Assembly (NCBI RefSeq): GCF_932526225.1
Contig: NC_064035.1
Span: 16,915,969-16,979,968 of the forward strand
DNA: 64,000 nucleotides
Origin: Nematostella vectensis
Lineage: Eukaryota; Cnidaria; Anthozoa; Actiniaria; Edwardsiidae
Direction of reading: 5' to 3'
Position numbers and translations under genes: made by a program. The notes beneath the pieces were generated by a model. The model searched no databases, was not told the DNA's origin, and saw nothing but the letters and a program-made list of their open reading frames with translations. Every line of letters starts with the position of its first letter. Position 1 is the stretch's first letter. Positions 48,865-57,612 of the stretch are shown here, piece after piece.

Positions 48865-50133
48865 GATGAACTCTCTGCTCTCTCTACTTCTGCTCAACAT
48901 CCGAACTAGTATTTATGCAGAATCGATAACACGAGGGGTATTCCCGAATTCCGCGAAAACAAAGTGAAACTTAAAAAAAAAACGCTTAGCTTTGCTTTTG
49001 CACTAAAGATATTTTTATCCCCGTGCTAGATGCGGTTAATAGGTCAGTCCCGGCTCCGGGGAATTCCCATTAACTTGTGCAGCGAGTCCCAGAAATTCGC
49101 ATTCATTATTTATACACTGTTCACTGTCAACAAAAAATATATATCGTCTCTTCACTTATCCACCTACCACCGTCTATGGCAGGAATGTGGATTTTTAAAT
49201 TGTTTTTTTAAAAAGTTTAAAAAATCACAACAAAGATGCATGGGCTTATAAAGGGGTATAAGGGAAAAGGGATTTTCCCTAACAAAGTCCTACCAACCCA
49301 CGCATTTGCAACTGATAATTTACCGTATTCAAGCTAGAAACAAAACATTTTCCCAAACACCGATGCTTTGGTATAACCGCGTTTTTTTTATTCGTAAATA
49401 TTATTTGGGGAATAAGCAGAACGTTTCAAGGCGGCTAGTTTTCGCTTCTCGATTGCGTGACCAAAAATTGCGTGACTCAAAAAGTAAAAGTATGTACTCC
49501 TTTGGCTAGCCTGCGTAGCAAGCGTTACTGTGGAGTTTCAGCAGGAATAGAGAACGAGCGAAACTCCACAGAAACGCTTGCTACGCAGGCTATCCTTTGG
49601 CAGGATAATGCTTACTAGTTGCTGATTAGCATGTTGACTCTATTGCTTAATCATTTTGTTGTTGTTGTTTTGCGTGCATCATGAAAGATTATGATCAGCT
49701 TGTAAGCAAAAATAAACAAGAAGGGGCCCTCGGGGTCGGTAAGAGCGAGGGGGTTTTCCCTGCTAAAGTCCAAAGTGCAAACACCAACATTGGACCAACG
49801 TGATAATGATAATAATGACAAACACAAACATCGAAAAGACCATCGCCAGAAAAGAAAACATTTCAAAGATAATACAACAGCTAAATATTCATATTTGGTC
49901 AAGCCAGAGTTTGAATTCTTCTCGAAAGCTTTTATACTCAGTCACAGCATGGTTTCTGGGTAGGGGATTCCCCGAAACAGTTCCCGCATGTCTTATCTGC
50001 TTTCCATGAATCGCTGGAGGGGTGATTCCCTATTTAAAATACCAATCAGGCCGCTCCACGAGCTCTTTCCACCGGATAAAGGGTTGCTTCTCCTGAATCC
50101 TCAACTCAATCGTGACATCGAGAGCTGACGGAG
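48865..50133. promoter_or_regulatory. Divergent promoter of the two GTPase genes with an NF-kappaB site cluster and an ISRE
   Basis: Five decamers fit GGGRNWYYCC exactly: 48935-48944 (ggggtattcc), 49058-49067 (ggggaattcc), 49269-49278 (gggattttcc), 49750-49759 (ggggttttcc) and 49963-49972 (ggggattccc). A sixth, wider-spaced version is at 50019-50030. 'caaagtgaaact' (48960-48971) matches the ISRE core GAAANNGAAACT at 11 of 12 positions. TATA-like boxes lie on each side: 'cataaata' on the minus strand (about 48911-48918) and 'tatttaaa' (50031-50038). Chance expectation for the kappaB consensus on both strands is about 0.15 in this length. Confidence 0.65.
49507..49592. mobile_element. Fold-back mini-element with 9-bp target duplication
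   Basis: Arms of 32 bp (49507-49538 and 49561-49592) are complementary with one mismatch, around a 22-nt loop. The direct repeat TCCTTTGGC flanks them at 49498-49506 and 49593-49601. It is inserted in the middle of the GTPase promoter. Confidence 0.8.
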
Positions 50134-51630
50134 ATGCAGCTTTGTTTTTCGGTCTCGTTGTTGTTACTAGTCTCGCGAATACTGACAAATCTGACGTCTG
50201 TTGGAGCAGACATATTCAAGTCAGCCCCGCTACTCAACTATGACAAGGATACCAATCGATTCTCTCTCGATCCGGCCGGACTTCGGTTGATCCAGGGACT
50301 CACTCAACCGATACAAGTGGTATCTGCAATTGGGGACGCGCGGGTAGGCAAGTCCACCGCAATGAACATAGTCCAGCACCTGTGGAGTAATCGACCTTCC
50401 AATCAATTCACCGAAGTCTTTAAAACTGGTGGCACGTTCCGAGCCGTGACAAGAGGCGTTGATGCTTACGTCGTGCGGGAAAAAGGAGGAATGGAACGGG
50501 TAATTCTGGATGTGGAAGGCACGGACTTAGGAGATGACAGTATCACTGACCATTTGAGTATTTTCACTGCGCTGATGTCTTCAGGGATGACGTTTTTCAT
50601 GCGCGATGCCGTCAAGACTCACTCTATTGACTTCCTGTACCGAATGTCACGCTTAAGTGATGTTATATTCAAGGACGAAGTCATTAAAAATTACCCTCGG
50701 CTTCGGGTGGTTCTCCGCGGAGCACTAGCTAGCCCGCCAGGCTTGAGTGTTGAGGATTACGTCAAGCAAGCACTTGTTGGCGCGCGAGAGCGTGATGGGT
50801 CGGACGAGAAGAGGCGCGCCATCAGTCAGCATTTCCCGCGGGAACACATCGAGGTCAGCTTGCTAGAGGACGTGCAAGACCGGTCACTTTTCAAAGACTT
50901 CACTCGCCTAGCCTCCTCTGACTACATGAAATCCATGGAAGTGTTGGCGGAAACCATGGAATTGTTTCCTGTCAAAAAGACTGTAAACGGTGGACTGATG
51001 GACGGACGGAGTCTTGCCGAGCTGGCGGTGAAGTTGGTCGAGGCGATGGCGAATGGGACTTTGCACGACTTCGGGAATGTGTATGTTGTGGTGGAGAAAC
51101 ATCTCTGTGATCGGCGCTACGAGATCATGGTTAAACCAGAGATCAACGGCGACGCGCAGTCCATGCGGAAATTTCTGCAGACAGGGTTCAAGGCATTCGA
51201 GAAGGAATGTGCTCTCCGGGACTACATCACCGCCACGAAGGTGGAATTCACGCGCATCGCCGAGACAAAGGAGAGTTTGGAGAAAAAACAAAAGGAACTG
51301 GAACTCGAGACACAGCGGAGAAAGCAAGAAAAAGAGAAAAGGCTTAAAGAAGCTGCAAAATTCGAGAAGGATAAGAATAGAATGAACCAAGAGCTTGCAA
51401 CAGAAAAAGCTCAGCGATTGGCAGTAGAAGAGGAATCGAACAAGATAAACCAGCGCGCGATGGAGCTACAACACGAGATAGCATCGCTACAGGATCAAGT
51501 TCGTCATTCAGAGCAGCGACTAAAGGACCTTCAGGACAGCGGTGGAGGATTTTTCGGGTTTATTGACAAAATTGTTGACACTGTTGTAAAGATTGCGATT
51601 CCTTTCAAAGTTTTAGGTGGTGTACCATAA
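50134..51630 (+). CDS. Secreted or ER-luminal GBP-like GTPase with coiled-coil tail
   Basis: A single exon encodes 498 aa. It starts with a signal peptide ('MQLCFSVSLLLLVSRILT'). The G domain carries G1 'GDARVGKST' (67-75), the switch 'VTRGVD' (105-110) and G3 'DVEGTDLGD' (126-134). As in its divergent neighbour, the G4 position reads 'VLRG' instead of 'RD'. A coiled coil occupies about 385-475. The C-terminus is 'GGGFFGFIDKIVDTVVKIAI', a Gly-rich, amphipathic end in the place where the neighbour has the S74 domain. The family self-assembles on GTP hydrolysis; a lumenal or secreted member is unusual, since vertebrate GBPs are cytosolic. The start codon is supported by the signal peptide and an upstream TATA-like box. 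AATAAA overlaps the stop region, and another lies near 51703. Confidence 0.85.
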   Translation: MQLCFSVSLLLLVSRILTNLTSVGADIFKSAPLLNYDKDTNRFSLDPAGLRLIQGLTQPIQVVSAIGDARVGKSTAMNIVQHLWSNRPSNQFTEVFKTGGTFRAVTRGVDAYVVREKGGMERVILDVEGTDLGDDSITDHLSIFTALMSSGMTFFMRDAVKTHSIDFLYRMSRLSDVIFKDEVIKNYPRLRVVLRGALASPPGLSVEDYVKQALVGARERDGSDEKRRAISQHFPREHIEVSLLEDVQDRSLFKDFTRLASSDYMKSMEVLAETMELFPVKKTVNGGLMDGRSLAELAVKLVEAMANGTLHDFGNVYVVVEKHLCDRRYEIMVKPEINGDAQSMRKFLQTGFKAFEKECALRDYITATKVEFTRIAETKESLEKKQKELELETQRRKQEKEKRLKEAAKFEKDKNRMNQELATEKAQRLAVEEESNKINQRAMELQHEIASLQDQVRHSEQRLKDLQDSGGGFFGFIDKIVDTVVKIAIPFKVLGGVP

Positions 51631-52405
51631 TAAATAGTTAAGATAATATCTTGGAAATCCAATAATGGTTAATTAACATAAAAATGCGTCTTTTTTTTTT
51701 TTCAATAAAAGAACTTACAAACTTACGCACAAACTCAAAGCACAGAAAGCAAGAAGCAGGGAGGACGTCTGATGGACCGTGGATCGTGCCTTTTATTCTG
51801 ACACAGGGGCGTAGCCAGCGGGGTGGCCAAGCCCCCCCCTTCCCTTTTAGCAGCCAAAAATACAGTAAATGTATAAGAAATTATCTAAAATAAAGGAGAA
51901 AATGCCTTGAAAGTCCCCTCCTGTTAAAAATCCGGGCTACGCCGGACTTATACCAAGAGTGCCAAATAGTTTGACTGGCAGGCGCAGGCAACCGTTTGGA
52001 GTGTTCTAAAACTCATTTTTCAAAAGCCCATCACATATGCATGTCGATTACGACAAGGCTTTAGGACCCCTGCAAGGTGCCCAGATGAACCTCAATACTT
52101 TGCATGGTCCGCCTCAGGAGCCTTTAGGTTGCACAGTTCGCACGGGAGCAGTGTCGGGGCCGAAATCCCCTGTAGACGTAAAGCTTAGGCTTCCAAATGA
52201 TGATGAGAGCACGTCTGAATGTTTGGTCTACATTTATTTATCTTTTCATCGAAAAATTGTTAGTTCGATCCTCGGCCAATAGCCACAACCTGGAATCAAT
52301 GTTTTCTCCCAATATATCTGATTGCATTAGTTCTCATATTTTATCTTCTATGATATCTTATCCCTGATCTCACCCTGCGATCTTGTCTTACCGTCTTAGG
52401 GTTTC
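51631..52405. other. Spacer with a small inverted-terminus repeat
   Basis: About 51805-51945 starts 'ggggcgtagccag' and ends with its approximate complement 'cgggctacgcc', a MITE-like remnant with a C tract. The rest shows nothing recognisable. Confidence 0.45.
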
Positions 52406-53410
52406 TTAGGACCCTCTCCACTCTGCAATCTTTTCTTTCACGATATTTACTCGTTCCTGGACATCAAGGACGTCTATCAGAGTGTACGTGATCTGGAGTC
52501 TGTGCAGGAGCGCTTCCATCGCCGCAGTAAAGGCCACCGCTTCATCAATACGCGGGCTCAGGCGAACATTATCCTCCATAAAGCATTCTGGGAATGGCTT
52601 GATGACGAATACTAACGATGTCTGGTACCTTAATAATAAGGAGTAAAATTTGAGATTTATATTAAGAAATCTAGACATTTCAATATGACAAAATATACTT
52701 ACCCCAAAAAATCTATAATTGGTAAGTGGGAACTATCGGGATACGCAAATTATGAATTGCCATTGCGTTTTTTTCTTAATATTAAGGATACCGTCACGTT
52801 TCGTTTATCCTATACACGCGTCATTTGATGAATAGATAATTTGGGTGCAACACAGTAGTCGAACGGACGACAAAACTGACTGAACTTTTACTACTACCTG
52901 AAAGAGAGAGAAAGATCTGCTGTATTAGGAATGGGGGGGGGGGGAGATCGCATTACTTTCCAAGAAACCTTATGTTGTGTAAACATCGCTTTTAAACGTT
53001 AACCATGATTCTCATAATTTGAGTTAACAAACTCTATACCTTGCTATTGATTCTTGTGTTTCTGCGAGACTCAGTAAATAATCCGCCTCCTTTTCACCTA
53101 AATATTCTGCTGCGTAAACCACTGGGTCAATACCTCTATCAGCGATATAACTCCTGCAACATTCAGAGTTTCTTTGCTCCGTCCGTGACTGTTCACGGAT
53201 GATTTCCTCTTGTAATTTAAGAAACCTTTTGGGATTCTTTTCAGGATCGAAGTCGTCTCTGTGTAAACCGAGGTTATGAATAACGCGGCGCGCTACCTCG
53301 GCCTCGTCGTGAATTTGTGTTTGCCTTGCGAGAAGCTTGACAAGGGTTGTTTTCCCGACGCTATGAGAACCGCAAATAAAAATCCTGAGTAAAGGCTGAT
53401 CTGTATCCAT
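52406..53410 (-). CDS. Small P-loop ATPase of the AAA_28 / NadR-kinase-like type
   Basis: Two exons (53410-53040 and 52628-52406) join in phase to 197 aa. A Walker A 'GSHSVGKT' lies at residues 14-21, directly after a hydrophobic strand ('LLRIFICG'). 'SYIADRGIDPVVYA' resembles the acceptor/Walker-B-like 'DR..DP..Y' segment of NadR-type nucleotide kinases and AAA_28 ATPases. The C-terminal half ('LVFVIKPFP', 'TLIDVLDVQERVNIVKEKI') supplies the final strand and helix expected of this fold. Complete length fits the family. Substrate is unknown; nucleotide or small-molecule phosphorylation is an inference from the fold. It follows the GTPase gene tail to tail. Confidence 0.75.
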
Positions 53411-53633
53411 ATATGCATAGGAAATAAGCCGATTTATATGTAAATAGAGCTTATCTCTGCGCTAGTCATGTAATATGAATATTGCTCCATTCTTGCTATG
53501 TTACTTAATCCGAGAGACAATAGCCTGCTTGGAGGCGTTTACCCCAAGCTCGTACCCAGACGACGCGCTATGCATTTTGGGGACGTTGATTAAGCGCACG
53601 GTGCATGACGGTCAGGATGCAGTTTTAGAGGTC

Positions 53634-54834
53634 TGTACAGGACCCGAAATGATCCCAGGACCCGAAACGATCCCAGGACCCGAAACGATCCCCAAAAGTA
53701 CCCCAACTGATCCCGGGACCCGAAACGATCCCCAAGAGTCCCCGAAATGAACCCCAAGGAATTGCAGTAATGGACAAACAAAAGGAATGTGGAAGGATTG
53801 GCTTTCAGTTTTAAAAACATATGAAACATTTAAGCGTCATTTTTGTCACTATCCAGAAATTTGAATTAACTAAAACCATAGTATTAAGATTTTTATATAC
53901 GACTGCGCGGGAAATACAGCTTTCGACAGCTTGGTTGAGTCAACAATTGGGGTCAAATAAAAATTCCCGTGATGGTAATTTGAAGAACCAGGCGTGAATA
54001 AATAATTCATACATAACAAGCCATAAACGAATGTCTCCAAAGATTAGACATGCCTCTGCTTTCCCGTAGGAAAATGTTTGTTTGTGTTCGGTGAATGAAA
54101 GACCTATCATAAAGAGAGATAGAGAGAAATCATTCAGTGGTGTACGCACTACTACATAAGGAAATTCAAAACTCACATATTGCTTTCAACAAAAGCCACA
54201 TCTCTTAATATTTTGCAACGGTAGTAAAAGGGTTGTTCGAGTGCATTACTCAGTGTGCTTTTGTAATTCCATCTTCTCGGCCAAACCGGCTGTCGGTAAA
54301 TATTCGCTCGTGTGAACATGGATTTCGTGGTGAAAAACACGTTTGGTTGTCAAATGAATATAGATTTTTAGGGTGATGTTTACCGGAAACGAGATTTATA
54401 GTGTCAGAGTCATGTGTTGGAACTGCAAATGTTTCGAAGGTCAAAAGTTTGGTTGTTCTGAGCAAGGCTGTGCTTTGGCTGTGCTATGTTTATGTTGTAC
54501 TCCTTTCAGTAGCAATTAAAAGTTGTGTATTTGTTTAGGACTCTGTTTATGGGTTTACCGCCGGGGCAATGTAATAAATAGAAGTATTGTATTGGAATTT
54601 AAGTTTTTTAAGTCATGTTATTTAGAAATAGATTGGCTGTCAACCCTAAATTATGCTTTAAGAATTGGAAGTGCTTCTTCTGCTTTCCCTTTGTCCATTA
54701 CCGCATTTCCGTGGGGTTGATTTCGGGGACTCCTCGGTATCGTTTCGGGTCCCGGGATCAGTTGGGGTACTTTTGGGGATCATTTCGGGTCCTGGGATCG
54801 TTTCGGGTCCTGGGATCATTTCGGGTCCTGTACA
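53634..54834. mobile_element. DNA element with long subterminal-repeat inverted termini (1201 bp)
   Basis: Inverted ends of about 170 bp are made of repeated 'gacccgaaacgatccc' motifs plus 'gtaatggacaaa' and similar blocks (left 53634-53805, right about 54665-54834). The termini read 'tgtacaggacccgaaa' and are flanked by GGTC on each side (53630-53633 and 54835-54838). The interior (about 53806-54664) is AT-rich and has no transposase frame. Superfamily unknown. Confidence 0.72.
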
Positions 54835-55361
54835 GGTCGCCCTGGACTATGTGGGTGTCCGCGCAACAGCAAATAACGACTTGTTACGAGACGCGTTTAC
54901 CCGGCGTTTTTCTATGCGCCGAGCCGTGGCCGCCATCTTGTTTTGCTGTGGCCGCGAGCGAGCTGAGGAGAGAAAAACACAGAGTAAACGCGCTTTGAAG
55001 ACCGCGTGTGCGACACAAAGGACGGTTGCGTGGGAGACTTAGGAAGACTAGGAACACTACATTTTATTTCTTTTTCAATTACGAAGACATGGCATAAACA
55101 ATTTCGAAAAAGAAAAACATCCTAGAATTAAAATGGAGGTAACCACCGTTTACAGGCAATCCCAGTATAAATAAAACAACCAGTCGCGTATGGCATGGTA
55201 TTTTTAATGAGCATATGAATATTTGGAACAGAATAAGAACAATAAACATTACAACGCGAACATTTAATCTTTGTGGAAATGACGCGTAAACAGATGCGAC
55301 TCGAGTGGGTCTGACACAAACATCATTCATTTCTTCCTGCAATGGCATAGGCTTATGAGCG
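54835..55361. other. Upstream region of the phytochelatin synthase gene
   Basis: A GC-richer patch with 'ccgccatcttg' (about 54930-54940) may hold a promoter. No coding exon was identified. Confidence 0.35.
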
Positions 55362-56117
55362 ATGAGCACTGAGCCTGCAGACTCATTTTACGGGGAAACT
55401 CTCCCCGAGCTGTGTGTAGACTACCGCTCAACTGAATCCCAGCATCGTCTTATTCGATCCATGAATGATGGCACGGCAGTTCCTTTCCTCTCTATCTCAT
55501 CCTGTTTCAACACGCAAACGGACCCGGCATTCTGCGGGCTCGCCACGCTCGCCATAGTACTCAACGCGATGCAAATCGATCCTCAGCGACTGTGGAAGAC
55601 ACCATGGCGATGGTATACGGAAGACACGCTTGGAGTCGAATCAATGGACAGCGTGCGTGAAGTTGGTATTACCGTTGAGGAATTCCAGCGGCTCGCGCTA
55701 CGCAATGGGGTGGCCTGTGAGCTGGTCAGACCGGAGGATTCCAAAGAAAGCTACGCGTTGTTCCGCGAGAACTTGTACCACGTGTGCACTGGCTGGAAGG
55801 ATAGAAAACCAAGCGTAGGGGGCTGTGAGCAGAATTTTAGCGAGTGCCCTTTGGCGCATATGGCTATTTCGTACAGCAGAGAGACACTGAAGCAGACAGG
55901 CAAGGGTCACTTTAGCCCAATCGCCGCCCTTGATCTACAAACTGACTCCGTGCTTGTCTTTGACACTGCAAGGTTCAAGTATCCTCCCCACTGGACTCCT
56001 GTGAGGGAGCTTTTTCACTCTATGATTCCGGTAGATGAGGAGACTGGGAAAAGTCGAGGGTATTTCCTTCTACGACAGCATAACTTGCAGACATGCACAT
56101 GCGTTATACCCACATGA
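55362..56117 (+). CDS. PCS: Phytochelatin synthase (gamma-glutamylcysteine dipeptidyltranspeptidase), intronless
   Basis: A single exon encodes 251 aa covering the whole catalytic (papain-like) domain. The catalytic triad is visible: Cys58 in 'DPAFCGLATL', His183 in 'KGHFSPIAAL' and Asp201 in 'VLVFDTARFKYPPHW'. Family motifs 'VLNAMQIDP', 'PWRWY' and 'TGKSRGYFLL' agree. The enzyme condenses glutathione into phytochelatin peptides when heavy metals such as cadmium are present. The variable Cys-rich C-terminal sensor domain of plant enzymes is absent. The protein ends in 'CTCVIPT', with a single CxC and one further Cys pair upstream ('VGGCEQNFSEC'). Its small size and lack of introns recall prokaryotic-type enzymes, or a retrocopy. 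Lower-case AATAAA candidates occur near 56617. Confidence 0.93.
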   Translation: MSTEPADSFYGETLPELCVDYRSTESQHRLIRSMNDGTAVPFLSISSCFNTQTDPAFCGLATLAIVLNAMQIDPQRLWKTPWRWYTEDTLGVESMDSVREVGITVEEFQRLALRNGVACELVRPEDSKESYALFRENLYHVCTGWKDRKPSVGGCEQNFSECPLAHMAISYSRETLKQTGKGHFSPIAALDLQTDSVLVFDTARFKYPPHWTPVRELFHSMIPVDEETGKSRGYFLLRQHNLQTCTCVIPT

Positions 56118-57250
56118 CGCCTCTCGTGCTAAAGTCTTCTAGGGGCCCATAGCTGGGAGAGCGGAAGAGTTCGTTTACCCATTTTGTGGACCAAATGGGG
56201 GTAGGGGTAGGGGGGTAGGAGATACCATAACGTGCGTCGAGTTGTAAGCGTCAAGGGTGTAACAAGATCTTATTATCGTCGCCCCTTAAGTTTAGGTAGG
56301 CTGTGGCAAAGAAGCAATCCCAACACAACAACAGTGCAATGGGGTGAAATACACCGAGACGCTGGTTCTCAATCAATGTGAATGGAGCTCTTAGCAGATT
56401 CGTACATACTATTTTCTTATATAAATGTCATAATATTTATATCACATCTTCATATTTTTCTATGAACCTTTCTACCGAGAGAAGTTAACAGAGCAAAAAA
56501 TGATTGACAGGAGTGCGTTGTGTTTCATTAATTTACATCAAAGCGCGTACTTCATGTTGCGTTGGCGCGAATACCTCTATTCTTTGCGCCTCATAATATT
56601 AAGATCACAATAATTTAATAAACGCAAATAACAGTTAATAGGGAAATCGTTGATTGTCGTATTGTGACAGGCCTGAGTTACTATCTTCCATGCGAACACA
56701 TTATCTATTCACGAGTGGTGATTGTTTTTCTACATTCTCGCGTCGCCTCAGGTCAAACTTCAACAGGTGCCCTCTACTGGATGACAAATATTTCCGATGC
56801 GTCGGCTCGACAAAACACCCAAAGACTAAAGACCCGAAAACAGCAAAACACCAAATACACGGCAAATGTAGAAATAATGTACGGTTTTATTAAACATTAT
56901 AAATTGAAAATTTATGCTAGATACACAAACATGTTTCTGTTAGGAAGAGGAAACGGATCGAGTGCGAAGAAATGAGTGGCACGCTGGTGGATTTAAGTTT
57001 TTGTTGATTCACCAGCGTCCGAGTGGATACAGATCTTCGAGAGAAGTAATTTGTCGATATTGCGATAGGCTAGAGAATTCAAACACGGCGAGCATGCAAC
57101 AATAAATAAGAACGTTTCACCTGGGTATGGGGTGAAGCTTTTGAAAAACCCAGTGTCAAGAAGCATTGAAGAAAGTCTTTACTCGGGATTTGGAGATTTC
57201 CAAGTCTCGCTAGTATTTTGCTATTCGTTACGTATCGACTGTTTGGGAAA
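56118..57250. other. Spacer between convergent PCS and GALNT genes
   Basis: No gene, RNA or repeat was recognised apart from the 3' untranslated regions expected at both ends. Confidence 0.45.
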
Positions 57251-57344
57251 ATTCCTAGACTCTTTTGTGAGCAGTATTCATTCAATCCTATCTGTTTTAA
57301 AAAATTTTAAGACTCGCTATCTACTTTGAATAATATTTCTTCCA

Positions 57345-57612
57345 TGTTGTCTTTTTGAAAAAAACTCCAAGGATCGCTAAGCTTTTGTGAGGAGTATTTA
57401 TTCAATATCGTCTGTCTAGGAGAATTCCAAGGCTCAATATGCTATTGTGAAGGGTATTTATTCCATATCGTCTGTCTTGGAGAATTCCCAGGCTCACTAT
57501 GCTTTTTCAAAGGGTATTTATTCCATATCGTCTATCTTGGAGGATTCCAAGGCTCACTATACTTTTGTGAAGGGCATTTATTCCATATCGTCTGTTTTGG
57601 AGAATTCCCACA
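57345..57612. repeat. 60-bp tandem repeat containing the GALNT stop codon and poly(A) signal
   Basis: Four clear units and a degenerate fifth share 'tatttattccatatcgtctg' and 'ttggagaattcccaggctca'. On the minus strand each clear unit gives AATAAA (complements of 57397-57402, 57457-57462, 57517-57522 and 57577-57582), spaced exactly 60 bp apart. The last one overlaps the TAA that ends the GALNT reading frame. Confidence 0.85.

Noticed and set aside
50908-51390. 160-codon minus-strand frame
   Set aside because: Antisense shadow of the GTPase at 50134-51630.
53475-53750. 91-codon frame with repeated 'GPETIP'
   Set aside because: The repeat comes from subterminal motifs of the TIR element, and the mirror-image copy exists at the other end.
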